NCBI GenBank assembly: GCA_964450435.1
Contig: CAYVCX010000025.1
Span: 1-38,805, forward strand
DNA: 38,805 nt
DNA from: SKLM01 sp964450435
Lineage (GTDB): Bacteria > Chloroflexota > Anaerolineae > B4-G1
Direction of reading: 5' to 3'
This document shows, piece by piece, positions 31,591-38,805 of this stretch. A program made the translations under genes and the position numbers. The notes beneath the pieces are model-generated. The model did no database searches. It saw nothing but the letters and a program-made list of their open reading frames with translations, and was not told the DNA's origin. Positions within the stretch are counted from its first letter, which is position 1. Every line of letters begins with the position of its first letter.

Positions 31591-33621
31591 TCATCCTGGC
31601 GGCCCTTCGACCTCGCTGCTCTCAACCCTGAGAAAACGGGCGTTCACAGCCACGATGACAGTGCTGAGTGACATAACCAGAGCCCCCACCGCCGGGCTCA
31701 GTAAGATCCCGTAGTTGTAAAGGACCCCGGCCGCCAGGGGAATGGCAAAGATGTTGTAGCCAGTGGCCCAGGCCAAGTTCTGGACCATCTTACGATACGT
31801 GGCCCGTGAGAGGCCAAAGACCGCCACCGCGTCGAGCGGGTTACTCCGCACCAGGATGATGTCTGCCGTCTCGACCGCTACGTCGGTCCCGGCACCGATC
31901 GCCATCCCGACATCGGCGGTTGCCAGGGCTGGCGCGTCGTTCACGCCGTCGCCGGTCATAGCCACAATCCGGCCCCGGGCCTGGACCTCCTTCACTTTCT
32001 CTGCCTTCTGGTCGGGGAGCACCTCGGCGAAGTAGTCGTCCAAGCCAATCGCCTCAGCCACCGAGCGGGCAACCTGCTCACTGTCACCGGTAAGCATCAT
32101 CGTCTCCACACCCATCTCCTTGAGCTTCGAGATAGCTTCGGTCGACTCGGGACGGATGATATCCGCCAGAGCGATAGCGCCCACGAGGTCGCCGTCGATC
32201 AGCGTATAGACGATCGTCTTCCCCTGAGAGGAAAGCGTCTCGATTCGCTCGTCATCGACCGACATCCCCTGCTCACGTAGATACCCTGGGCTCACGACTT
32301 TTACGTCCCGACCGTTCACCCTGGCCTGCGCACCTTTACCGGGGATGGCCTCGAAGTCCTGCACATCATAGTGCCGCTCGGTCGCCTCCACGATCCCCCG
32401 GGCGATTGGATGCTCAGAACGGGACTCGGCGGATGCCGCGTACGCCAGCAGCTCCTGCTCCTCGAACTCGTCGGAGAAGATAAGCGTGTCAGCGACGCCA
32501 AACTGACCCCTGGTCAAGGTGCCGGTCTTATCGAAGATAATGGCGTCGATATTCCGCGCGCGCTCGAAGGCAGTACGATTGCGGATCAGAAGACCGTTTC
32601 TCGCCGAGATGGCCGTGGACACAGCCACCACCAAGGGGATGGCCAAGCCCAGGGCGTGCGGGCACGTGATCACCATCACCGTGACGCTCCTCTCCAGCGC
32701 AAACACAAATTCGCGGCCAGCGCCGAAAAGCCATATGAGCAGGGTAGACGTACCCACCGTGAGAGAGATGACCGTGAGCCACATCGCCGCCCGATCCGCC
32801 AAGCCCTGAGTCTTCGACTTGCTCTTCTGGGCCTCCTCAACCAACGAGATAGCCTGTGCGAGATAGGAGTCCTCGCCTGTCTTCTTGACCTCGACTGTGA
32901 TCGAACCCTCGCCGTTGATGGAGCCACCGATTACCTCCTCGCCCGCTTCCTTGGGGATTGGCTTGGACTCGCCAGTGAGCATGGCTTGATTGACGGCACT
33001 CTGTCCGTCGATCACCTCACCGTCGGCGGGGATCTTCTCCCCAGGTTTCACCACCACCCTATCGCCAGGTCGCAACTCGTGAACATACACGTCCCGCAGA
33101 GTGCCATCCTCCGTCAACCTGTGCGCCTCGGAGGGCATGAGCTCTGCTAACTCCTCCAGCGCCCGGGAGGCGCCCATTACCGAGCGCATCTCGATCCAAT
33201 GGCCCAGCAGCATGACATCGATAAGCGTCGCCAGCTCCCAGAAGAAGAGTTTCCCGGGGAGACCGAAGACGACCAGGGTGCTATAAACATACGCCACCGA
33301 TATGGCCACACCGATGAGCGTCATCATCCCTGGCTGGACAGACGACAGCTCATCATGAAAGCCGCTGAGGAAAGGCCAGCCACCGTACAAGAAGACGGCC
33401 GTCGAGAAAAGAAAGAGTACAGCGCTGTCACCCGGGAAACTCATGGCCTCATCGAGTCCCAACAATTCCTGAATGAAGGGGGAAAGGATCAAGATGGGGA
33501 TCGTCAAGATCAGCGAAACCCAAAAACGCCGTCGGAAATCCGCTACCATATGGGCGTGATGATCACCCTTGCGGTGATCAGTTTGTGGCTCATGGTCTCC
33601 GTGATGTTGATTCTTAGCCAC
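31591..33621 (-). CDS. CopB-type copper-transporting P1B-ATPase (CPH motif)
   Basis: 676 residues. Predicted to export copper (Cu(II) or Ag(I) in the P1B-3 group) at the cost of ATP. It has a His-rich N-terminus (HHGDHEPQTDHRKGDHHAH) instead of a CxxC heavy-metal domain. Also visible are the actuator TGES (216-219), CPH at 320-322 in the transport helix (TCPHALGLAIP), the phosphorylation site D364KTGTLT, SEHPIARG, and the hinge TGDGVNDAPAL. The last helices carry NYGILLSPAVGALVMSLSTV, which agrees with the P1B-3 MSxST signature. The GTG at 33621 is preceded by GAGGAGG. It lies 51 bases after a lipoprotein gene on the same strand, perhaps in one transcript. No copper regulator is nearby. Confidence 0.94.
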   Translation of the reverse strand: MAKNQHHGDHEPQTDHRKGDHHAHMVADFRRRFWVSLILTIPILILSPFIQELLGLDEAMSFPGDSAVLFLFSTAVFLYGGWPFLSGFHDELSSVQPGMMTLIGVAISVAYVYSTLVVFGLPGKLFFWELATLIDVMLLGHWIEMRSVMGASRALEELAELMPSEAHRLTEDGTLRDVYVHELRPGDRVVVKPGEKIPADGEVIDGQSAVNQAMLTGESKPIPKEAGEEVIGGSINGEGSITVEVKKTGEDSYLAQAISLVEEAQKSKSKTQGLADRAAMWLTVISLTVGTSTLLIWLFGAGREFVFALERSVTVMVITCPHALGLAIPLVVAVSTAISARNGLLIRNRTAFERARNIDAIIFDKTGTLTRGQFGVADTLIFSDEFEEQELLAYAASAESRSEHPIARGIVEATERHYDVQDFEAIPGKGAQARVNGRDVKVVSPGYLREQGMSVDDERIETLSSQGKTIVYTLIDGDLVGAIALADIIRPESTEAISKLKEMGVETMMLTGDSEQVARSVAEAIGLDDYFAEVLPDQKAEKVKEVQARGRIVAMTGDGVNDAPALATADVGMAIGAGTDVAVETADIILVRSNPLDAVAVFGLSRATYRKMVQNLAWATGYNIFAIPLAAGVLYNYGILLSPAVGALVMSLSTVIVAVNARFLRVESSEVEGPPG

Positions 33622-33672
33622 GATCCCTCCTCATTCCATCGCTGCAGGCTCACACTGAGCTGGTCCGATGCT

Positions 33673-35319
33673 CTATTCTTGCGTCACCTCGAAGCTCGGT
33701 CCTGACGGCTTCGTCAGGTCGACCACGACCTCCTGGCCACCGTATCCGTGCACGATATCGTGCGCCCGGACGCGCACCTCGGTGACTCCTTCTGGAAGGT
33801 CAATCCCGCTCTGGCTACGCGTGAACGGCTGCTCGTCGACGTGCGGGTGCAACAGCGTGCGGGTGAACTCGCCATCCGCGTCCGGCTTGAGCACCTGCCC
33901 GTCCGGCGTGACCACATCCCAGCCGTCGACGTAATCCTCCCATCCGATGTCCGGATGGTCGACGGTCACGTGGAAGGTCCACGTGTCGTCTACCGACCTG
34001 ACGGCGCGCACATTGATGACGTCAGCGTTCGCGGATTCGGCGGTCCGCTGGGTCACGCATCCCAGCATGGCCATGCGGTCAGCGGACGTGACCAGTGTCG
34101 AAGCACCGCTGGTCGTGTCCATTCGATGAAGCTGGTGATCACGATCGCTGGTCGCCACCACGACCAGGGCAGCATCGGGAAGACACCAGTCCAGGCTCAC
34201 GAGGAAACCGTCCGCCGGCAGGGGGATGAAACCAGTGTCGGTCACTGTACCCGTGACATCCACCTTTCTCAGCGCCAGGGAGGCAAAGGTTGCTCCTTCG
34301 TACCGTCCTTGAGCGAACAAACCCAAGGTGCCGTCAGGCGACCAGGCGATGTCCTGGCCAAGCGCGGCCCCATCGGTCTCCTCAACGAGCAACCTGGACG
34401 AGTCGGTCGTTAGGTCGAACAACCCCAGCTGGTTGACCGCGAGGTCGTAGCCAACAACATCATAGTCATCCGGCGTGTAGTCATGATCACGGTTCAGGTA
34501 GAGAAACCCCGTGGCGTCCGGCGAGAGCTCGGGCTCGAAGAGATAGCCATCGCCCGGCAGTATGGGGCGATAGTTGAGCTCATCTACACGCGCATACGTC
34601 GCGTCCGGCGGCACGGTGATCGCCCAGACGCCGGCCGAGGTCTCCTCGGTGTAGGGGAGGAAAGCGTTGAGAAGGAGATCGTCCCCGGACCAACCAAGAG
34701 GATTGCCGGGCAGCAGGTCGCTGCCTTCACCCATTGCCGTCTCGAGGCGCACCGCTGACCCGTCGTCCAGGCTGACCACGGATATAGCCCAGGGGGTTCC
34801 GTCAGCGCCAGGCGAACCCAGCTCCAAGAAGGCCAAACGACTGGCACTTGAATCGAAAGCCATCCCGTACGGATCAAAGCCGGGCGTCACCGACACCGTG
34901 TACGTTGTGCCGGACTGCAGATGGAAGACCGATACGGCGTCCGCTGGAGGCTGAGTGGCGGACGTCGCAAGCCACCGCCCATCATCCGAGACAGCCACCC
35001 GCCGCCCAACGACATGACCCAAGTCAGTAGTGGATCCATCCGCCGCCAGAGCGTACAGGCTGGATTGCCCGGCGGACCCGGCAGAGTATAAGGCGATCAC
35101 CTGATCGGTCGGTGTCTCGGCAGTCACTGTTGGCGAAGGGATCGGAGACGGCAGAGTGGGCCTGGATGACGGAACTGAAGACGTATCACTCGGAGCCATG
35201 GTCGCTGTGGCCCCGGGAGGCGAGGTGCAATCCGTCGGTGACGGCTCAGCAGGCGCAGCACACGACGCCGCAGCTACGACGAAGGCAAGAACGATGAATG
35301 ACACGGCACGCAGTCTCAT
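33673..35319 (-). CDS. Predicted lipoprotein with beta-propeller-like body
   Basis: 548 residues. The signal (MRLRAVSFIVLAFVVAAASC) ends at a likely lipidated Cys20. A Ser/Thr/Pro-rich linker to about residue 70 follows. The body has repeated blocks typical of TolB/PD40-like propellers (DDGRWLATSA, DSSASRLAFLELGSPGADGT, ELSPDATGFLYLNRDHD, AWSPDGTLGLFAQG, LDWCLPDAALVVVAT). The final roughly 100 residues (FHVTVDHPDIGWEDYVDGW, TRTLLHPHVDEQPFTRSQSG, RVRAHDIVHGYGG) form a separate Ig-like domain. The ATG at 35319 is chosen because a GGGAGG lies 8 nt upstream; a start at 35472 would add 51 residues with no signal peptide. It sits upstream of the CopB gene, but a role in copper handling cannot be shown. 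Confidence 0.78.
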   Translation of the reverse strand: MRLRAVSFIVLAFVVAAASCAAPAEPSPTDCTSPPGATATMAPSDTSSVPSSRPTLPSPIPSPTVTAETPTDQVIALYSAGSAGQSSLYALAADGSTTDLGHVVGRRVAVSDDGRWLATSATQPPADAVSVFHLQSGTTYTVSVTPGFDPYGMAFDSSASRLAFLELGSPGADGTPWAISVVSLDDGSAVRLETAMGEGSDLLPGNPLGWSGDDLLLNAFLPYTEETSAGVWAITVPPDATYARVDELNYRPILPGDGYLFEPELSPDATGFLYLNRDHDYTPDDYDVVGYDLAVNQLGLFDLTTDSSRLLVEETDGAALGQDIAWSPDGTLGLFAQGRYEGATFASLALRKVDVTGTVTDTGFIPLPADGFLVSLDWCLPDAALVVVATSDRDHQLHRMDTTSGASTLVTSADRMAMLGCVTQRTAESANADVINVRAVRSVDDTWTFHVTVDHPDIGWEDYVDGWDVVTPDGQVLKPDADGEFTRTLLHPHVDEQPFTRSQSGIDLPEGVTEVRVRAHDIVHGYGGQEVVVDLTKPSGPSFEVTQE

Positions 35320-35473
35320 CAGGCCGACCTCCCAACTCTGTGGACAGAACGGATGTCCATTGCACATCAGCCTACCACAGATACAACTTCGCAACCGACG
35401 GAGTGGGTTGGGACTGAAGATGGATCGGGTTGGAGAAAGTTGGACTTTCGCTAGCGACAAGTCCGTCGGCACG

Positions 35474-36319
35474 TCATTCGTCGCGCCCCCTAAACAGGGG
35501 AAGCCCGAGATCTTCGGCCAGCCGCCGCCGAACGGCAGGGTCGTCGATGCTCACCGGCCGACCGTGGAACTCGTCGGCCATTGGTGTGGCGAGCCACCAC
35601 ACCAGCGCTGCCGGCTCCCTTGGCGGACGCAACGCGCCGGCTTCATGATAGCGTCGGTACGGATCCACTCGTGCGAACTCCTCCTCCGACTTCTGCCGGA
35701 TCCGTTTCTGCATCGACGTATCGACAACGCCCGGGTAGAAAGAGTGGACACGGATAGAGAGGCTGCGCTCATCGACCTCCGCAGCCAGGCTGCGCACGAA
35801 ATGGTCGAGCCCAGCCTTCCCGGCGCAGTAAGCGCTCCATCCAGCCACGGGATGGGTCGCGGCGCCGCTGGAGGTAAAGATCAGGACGCCGACGTCCCTG
35901 TCTATCATGGATGGGAGGAATGCGCGGGCGGTGTAGAAGGCTCCAGTCAGGTTGACTTTCAGGTTCCTGCTCCAGGTGCGCGGAGCCACCGCCCAAGTAT
36001 AGCCAACTGGTTCAATCACGCCGGCATTGGCCACGACGATGTCCACAGGCCCAAAGACCCGCTCGGTCTCGGCGGCCAATCTCCGTACGTCCTCCCATTC
36101 GGAGACATCGGCCGGGAACGCCCGGGCCGAACCATTCTCAGTGCGGATTCTTTCGGCGGTTTCCTCAATCTCCGACTTCGTGCGTGCCGTCACCACGACG
36201 CTGGCGCCGGCTGCACCCAGCAGAATCGCCGCTGCGCGCCCGATGCCTCTTCCACCGCCGCTCACGACCGCAACCCGGCCCTCGAGACGCGCCCGCTGCG
36301 GCACGTCATTTGTGGACAT
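35474..36319 (-). CDS. Short-chain dehydrogenase/reductase (SDR)
   Basis: 281 residues, NAD(P)-dependent oxidoreductase. The Rossmann motif is SGGGRGIGRAAA near the N-terminus, NAG is in VVANAGVIEPVG, and the catalytic Ser-Tyr-Lys set is in FTSSGAA and WSAYCAGKAG. The C-terminal region (RIRQKSEEEFARVDPYRRYH) varies in the family, so the substrate is unknown. The ATG at 36319 is chosen because the extended binding site GGAGGTGAT (36321-36329) puts the GGAGG core 5 nt upstream; nearby GTG and ATG codons at 36325 and 36322 are too close. It overlaps the end of ftsH by 14 bases, so translation is probably coupled. Confidence 0.9.
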   Translation of the reverse strand: MSTNDVPQRARLEGRVAVVSGGGRGIGRAAAILLGAAGASVVVTARTKSEIEETAERIRTENGSARAFPADVSEWEDVRRLAAETERVFGPVDIVVANAGVIEPVGYTWAVAPRTWSRNLKVNLTGAFYTARAFLPSMIDRDVGVLIFTSSGAATHPVAGWSAYCAGKAGLDHFVRSLAAEVDERSLSIRVHSFYPGVVDTSMQKRIRQKSEEEFARVDPYRRYHEAGALRPPREPAALVWWLATPMADEFHGRPVSIDDPAVRRRLAEDLGLPLFRGRDE

Positions 36320-38294
36320 CATCACCTCCCCCAGCTTGAGCCGCGCCGGCCCTGCGCGCGCTCACCGCAGGTCTCTTTGGCCCCCTGGCGACGCCGACGA
36401 TCTCCACCACCTCCTCGCCGGATAGCTCCTCCTTCTCCAGCAACGCCTGGGCCAACCGGTCAAGACCATCACGATGCTCCTTCAACGTGCTCACGGCATG
36501 ATCGTAGGCCCGGCCAAGGAGGACTTTGATCTCCTCGTCGACATCGCGAGCCGTCTCTTCACTATACTCCCGCCGCTGAGCGAGCTCCTCCCCCAGGAAC
36601 ACCTGCTCCTGTTCCCCGCCAAAAGCCATGTGACCGAGTCTTTCACCCATGCCCCAGCTCAACACCATCTTGCGGGCCAACTGGGTCGCCTGCTTGAGAT
36701 CGTCCTCAGCACCACTCGTATGCGTTTCCAGCACAAGATCCTCGGCGGCACGTCCTCCCATCATCACCGCCAGGCGATCGAGCATGTACTCGCGTCGATA
36801 CAAGTAGCGCTCACGCTCAGGGAGCTGGTGGGTGGCGCCCATCGTCCTTCCCCGGGGCACGATGGTGACTTTGTGGACTGGGTCGGAGTAAGGCAGCACG
36901 GCCGCGAGAACAGCATGACCCCCCTCGTGGTAGGCCAGAAGCTCGCATTCCTCGTCCGTCAGCGCCACGCTCTCCCGCTCCAGTCCCATCATCACCTTGT
37001 CCCGGGCCTCTTCGATGTCCGCCTGATCAACTGCGTCCTTGTCCTTGCGCGCTGCAAGCAACGCAGCTTCGTTGAGCAGATTCTCCAGGTCGGCACCGCT
37101 GAAGCCAGGCGTGCCTCGAGCCACCCGCTCGAGATCCACCTCTTCCGCCAGCGTCTTGCCGCGCGCGTGGATCTCCAGGATCCTCTCTCGATCATGAAGC
37201 GTCGGCAGGTCAACGGTAATGCGGCGGTCGAAGCGCCCCGGCCGTAGCAGAGCCCGGTCCAGGATATCGGGCCGGTTCGTGGCGCCCACGACGATGACAT
37301 CCTCGTGGGGTTCGAAGCCATCCATCTCGGCCAACAGCTGATTGAGCGTCTGCTCCCGCTCGTCGTGTCCCCCGCCAACGCCGGCGCCGCGCCGTCGGCC
37401 GATGGAATCAAGCTCGTCGATGAACACGATGCTGGGAGATGCTTCCTTCGCCTCCTTGAAGAGATCTCTTACCCGGGAGGCCCCCACGCCGACAAACATC
37501 TCCATAAAGTTAGACCCGGTGATACTGAAGAAAGGAACATCCGCCTCCCCAGCCACCGCGCGGGCCAGCAGCGTCTTGCCCGTACCCGGCGGGCCCACCA
37601 GCAGCACACCAGTGGGAATTTCGCCGCCCAGACGCTGGAAGCGTTCCGGTTCCTTCAGGAAGGCAATGATCTCCTGAAGCTCGGTCTTGGGACCCCTCAG
37701 ACCAGCCACGTCCTCGAAAGTAGTCCGCTCTCTGCGCCGATCGTACAACTCCGCCTGACTCTCTCTCATCTGAAAGATGGAGAGAGCGTCCTGACCTCGA
37801 CCTTGCATACGACTGAACACGAAGTAGACGAAAACACCCAAGAGGAGAAGTGGCAGCAGGTTGATCAACAGCCCACCCCAGGAGAAATCCGATTCCTGTT
37901 CAGTCTCCACCTCCACTCCGCCCTCGCGGAGCAGGGATAGCAGCTCCTCATCACCGAAGGAGGGGAGATACGTGACGAATCTCTCGTAGCTGATCGTCTC
38001 GCCGTCAACCGTCTTCTCTGCAGAGTCTCGAAGCTCGCCCTGAATCTGCTGGCCTCTCACAGTCACCCGCTCGACTCTTCCGGCCTCCACGTGCTCGCGA
38101 AAGGCGCTGTAGCTGACCCGGACCCTGTCGTCGAGTTGATCGCTCAGCGGCCCCCAAAAGAGGGAGGCAACGGCCAGGCCCAAGAGGACCCAGATGACGA
38201 CGCTGCCCAGGCTGCATCCTGGCCTCCGTAACCGTCTCACCGGTGGCCACTGTTTGCGTTCTTCGTCCCCTGCACCTTCGGATTGTCTGCTCAT
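36306..38294 (-). CDS. ftsH: ATP-dependent zinc metalloprotease FtsH
   Basis: 662 residues, membrane-anchored AAA+ protease that degrades membrane and regulatory proteins. The first membrane segment is at about 29-47 (SVVIWVLLGLAVASLFWG), an extracytoplasmic region follows, and the second is at about 140-160 (GGLLINLLPLLLLGVFVYFV). The AAA domain has Walker A GPPGTGKT (234-241), Walker B VFIDELD (289-295) and the second region of homology RALLRPGRFDRR. The peptidase has the zinc motif HEGGH (456-460), with the third ligand expected in SGAEDDLKQAT. The ATG at 38294 follows AGAGGT about 10 nt away; a longer frame to 38336 is less likely. The C-terminus is basic and Ala-rich. It overlaps the SDR gene. 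Confidence 0.97.
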   Translation of the reverse strand: MSRQSEGAGDEERKQWPPVRRLRRPGCSLGSVVIWVLLGLAVASLFWGPLSDQLDDRVRVSYSAFREHVEAGRVERVTVRGQQIQGELRDSAEKTVDGETISYERFVTYLPSFGDEELLSLLREGGVEVETEQESDFSWGGLLINLLPLLLLGVFVYFVFSRMQGRGQDALSIFQMRESQAELYDRRRERTTFEDVAGLRGPKTELQEIIAFLKEPERFQRLGGEIPTGVLLVGPPGTGKTLLARAVAGEADVPFFSITGSNFMEMFVGVGASRVRDLFKEAKEASPSIVFIDELDSIGRRRGAGVGGGHDEREQTLNQLLAEMDGFEPHEDVIVVGATNRPDILDRALLRPGRFDRRITVDLPTLHDRERILEIHARGKTLAEEVDLERVARGTPGFSGADLENLLNEAALLAARKDKDAVDQADIEEARDKVMMGLERESVALTDEECELLAYHEGGHAVLAAVLPYSDPVHKVTIVPRGRTMGATHQLPERERYLYRREYMLDRLAVMMGGRAAEDLVLETHTSGAEDDLKQATQLARKMVLSWGMGERLGHMAFGGEQEQVFLGEELAQRREYSEETARDVDEEIKVLLGRAYDHAVSTLKEHRDGLDRLAQALLEKEELSGEEVVEIVGVARGPKRPAVSARRAGAAQAGGGDDVHK
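36321..36329 (-). promoter_or_regulatory. Extended ribosome binding site GGAGGTGAT of the SDR gene
   Basis: Nine bases matching the anti-Shine-Dalgarno complement, located inside the last codons of ftsH. The GGAGG core is 5 nt from the ATG at 36319. Confidence 0.7.
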
Positions 38295-38473
38295 GGTTTG
38301 CCCGACCTCTTTCGTCCGGGGAGCACCCCGCTCCACCCGGCGCTCGTCCCGCCAGTAACTCTGTGTCTCCGGCTCTCACCGCCGGTTTCTCGGGAGCTCA
38401 CATCCCTCGGAAGAGACCCATCCTCAAGACCCACGATGCCGGCCCTGCATCGTTCGTCGATTCGGCACGTTTC

Positions 38474-38501
38474 TCCATAGGAACCGCTATGAGCCCCTCA
38501 A
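38474..38501 (-). promoter_or_regulatory. Possible weak promoter of ftsH
   Basis: On the minus strand TTGAGG (38496-38501), 16 nt, TATGGA (38474-38479). It lies about 180 bases before the ftsH ATG. The match to consensus is moderate. Confidence 0.3.
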
Positions 38502-38538
38502 GAGACAGGCGGCCCAGGACATGCACGTCACATGCGAC

Positions 38539-38700
38539 CTACTGCACTCCGGGGGAAATCCCGTCGGTTGTGAGGCCCGAGTTGGCCACCTCCGAGTACG
38601 CGTGGAGAATCTGCTCCGCAATGACGGACAGACCACCGTCGGGAGACAGCGACACAATCGCCCAATGGGGATCGGTCTTCTCCACCGCCACCGCCACCAT
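38539..38700 (-). CDS. Small hypothetical protein, 53 residues
   Basis: An unreported short frame: ATG at 38700, TAG at 38539-38541. The sequence (MVAVAVEKTDPHWAIVSLSP, then DGGLSVIAEQILHAYSEVAN, ending ISPGVQ) has balanced, protein-like composition. The other frames here give Arg/Trp-rich translations instead. A TGA closes the frame about 20 codons upstream of the ATG, so it is either complete or the end of a frameshifted gene. A promoter-like element lies 66 bases upstream. The ribosome binding site is weak (GGAT). No family is recognised. It is transcribed towards ftsH. Confidence 0.4.
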   Translation of the reverse strand: MVAVAVEKTDPHWAIVSLSPDGGLSVIAEQILHAYSEVANSGLTTDGISPGVQ

Positions 38701-38765
38701 CGTCGGATCCGATATGTCGCTGGGTGCTCCCAGCCCAGGAGCCCTGGCGACGGCACCCTTTCAAG

Positions 38766-38793
38766 ATTATACAAGGTTTCCGTCACCATTCAA
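38766..38793 (-). promoter_or_regulatory. Sigma-70-like promoter at the right edge
   Basis: On the minus strand TTGAAT (38788-38793), 16 nt, TATAAT (38766-38771). It could drive the 53-residue frame and possibly ftsH. Confidence 0.55.
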
Positions 38794-38805
38794 ATCAGGC
38801 AGAAG

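Noticed and set aside
35156..36529. Plus-strand 457-residue open frame
   Set aside because: Spans the complement of the SDR gene and parts of its neighbours; no domain and a shadow-like composition.
38300..38400. T-box-like leader before ftsH (CCGGCGGTGAGAGCCGG and GGGTGGAGCGG on the minus strand)
   Set aside because: The essential TGGNACCGCG antiterminator core is absent and ftsH is not a known T-box target.

Overview
This 38.8 kb window is a high-GC bacterial chromosome segment with densely packed genes, mostly on the minus strand. Many starts are GTG, and several promoters have clear -35/-10 elements, two of them placed so that the transcript would be almost leaderless. The gene set fits a Chloroflexota-like bacterium: DUF2089 and SHOCT-like proteins, a PccB-type carboxyltransferase next to fabF/fabH, a CPH-type copper ATPase, an FtsH protease, two probable lipoproteins, and a dispersed TCGGAATGAC-type intergenic repeat. 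This affiliation is inferred from gene content, not shown by a marker gene. I found no rRNA, tRNA, CRISPR array, insertion sequence or phage gene.

Layout. 1-1293 (+): the end of one GT4 glycosyltransferase and a complete second one. 1952-2731 (+): TlyA-type RNA methyltransferase. 2742-7436 (-): a probable stress operon starting from a near-perfect sigma-70 promoter. It encodes a DUF2089 regulator, a DUF4097-type beta-repeat protein, a full MFS transporter, an internally deleted MFS transporter, and two small SHOCT-like proteins. 7922-9181 (-): glgC. 9523-11991 (-): a multi-pass membrane protein fused to a subtilisin-like protease. 12274-13284 (+): an AIR-synthase-like protein. 13495-14571 (-): a lipoprotein. 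15022-16506 (-): a cysteine-rich ferredoxin-like protein and a small membrane protein.

17190-24650 (-): a fatty-acid/acyl-CoA carboxylase operon (fabF, fabH, carboxyltransferase, biotin carboxylase, biotin carrier, DUF711) with TGATG and 2-nt junctions at its head. 25455-27386 (-): gyrB. 27499-28533 (-): a polytopic membrane protein, divergent from a Crp/Fnr regulator (29008-29673, +). 29984-30217 (+): a cold-shock protein whose leader holds a perfect 24-bp hairpin. 30495-31379 (-): YihY/BrkB protein. 31591-33621 (-): CopB-type ATPase, preceded by a propeller-like lipoprotein, an SDR oxidoreductase and ftsH. A 53-residue ORF with its own promoter lies at the right edge.

The most unusual feature is the 2.7-7.5 kb operon. 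Four of its six products (the regulator, the beta-repeat protein, the membrane protein and the small soluble protein) carry the same roughly 30-residue helical module. This suggests that the regulator and its partners recognise each other through a shared domain.
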